NCBI RefSeq assembly: GCF_002091475.1 | Contig: NZ_BCTR01000062.1 | Coordinates: forward strand, 1-39,596 | Reading direction: 5' to 3' | Length of the DNA stretch: 39,596 nucleotides | Source: Sphingomonas azotifigens NBRC 15497 | GTDB taxonomy: Bacteria; Pseudomonadota; Alphaproteobacteria; Sphingomonadales; Sphingomonadaceae | In this document: piece after piece, positions 39,584 to 39,596 of the stretch | Layout: each line of letters starts with the position of its first letter | Numbering within the stretch: position 1 is the first letter of the stretch | Program-made: the position numbers and the translations under genes | The notes under the pieces: generated by a model | What the model was told of the DNA's origin: nothing | Databases searched by the model: none | Seen by the model: the letters and a program-made list of their open reading frames with translations, nothing else

Positions 39584-39596
39584 AAGGCTGCACCGG

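Overview
The window is a dense, GC-rich chromosomal segment of an alphaproteobacterium, most likely a sphingomonad (Sphingomonas or a close relative). Reasons: two large TonB-dependent receptors, one of the Oar type with a carboxypeptidase-like N-terminal domain; a LytS/LytTR two-component pair; a DUF2171 protein; De Ley-Doudoroff galactose genes; and C/G-rich hairpin repeats in the gaps between genes. Genus is inferred from gene content only. I see no tRNA, rRNA, insertion sequence, integrase, prophage or CRISPR array.

Layout. 1-1326: end of a galactonate catabolic operon (dgoK, dgoA). 1502-6024: class I ribonucleotide reductase, with nrdA and nrdB separated by 1.6 kb that holds three overlapping small membrane/lipoprotein genes, apparently the head of an operon ending in nrdB, and a divergent DUF2171 gene; a candidate NrdR box lies upstream of nrdA. 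6461-11781: AraC/GyrI-type regulator divergent from a secreted amidase, gpmA, a dienelactone hydrolase-family gene and a FUSC-type membrane transporter. 11915-19938: two TonB-dependent receptors flanking a LytTR response regulator and its LytS-type kinase. 20085-23498: ligA preceded by an XRE regulator and two paralogous membrane proteins in an overlapping operon with a perfect 16-bp palindrome at its promoter. 23609-28100: metallo-beta-lactamase-fold hydrolase, small membrane protein, uvrB and a HicAB-type toxin-antitoxin pair. 28190-29935: a GH5 glucanase-like lipoprotein and a second proline-rich lipoprotein. 29936-30460: a gene-poor stretch holding an 18-codon ORF with a 14-nt perfect match to the 16S anti-Shine-Dalgarno tail, followed by several hairpins and an intrinsic-terminator-like structure. 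30461-39539: PAS-GGDEF-EAL protein, mutS, a polytopic membrane protein, maeB, a small membrane protein and a VOC-family protein.

Most of the window is housekeeping: DNA repair (ligA, uvrB, mutS), dNTP synthesis (nrdAB) and central carbon metabolism (dgo, gpmA, maeB). The best candidates for something undescribed are the structured RNA/small-ORF locus at about 29994-30323, the XRE plus paired-membrane-protein operon at 22244-23541, and the small membrane genes coupled to nrdB. A clear structural pattern is that four of the five convergent gene junctions carry C/G-rich hairpin repeats, three of them as inverted pairs, while the fifth has overlapping stop codons.
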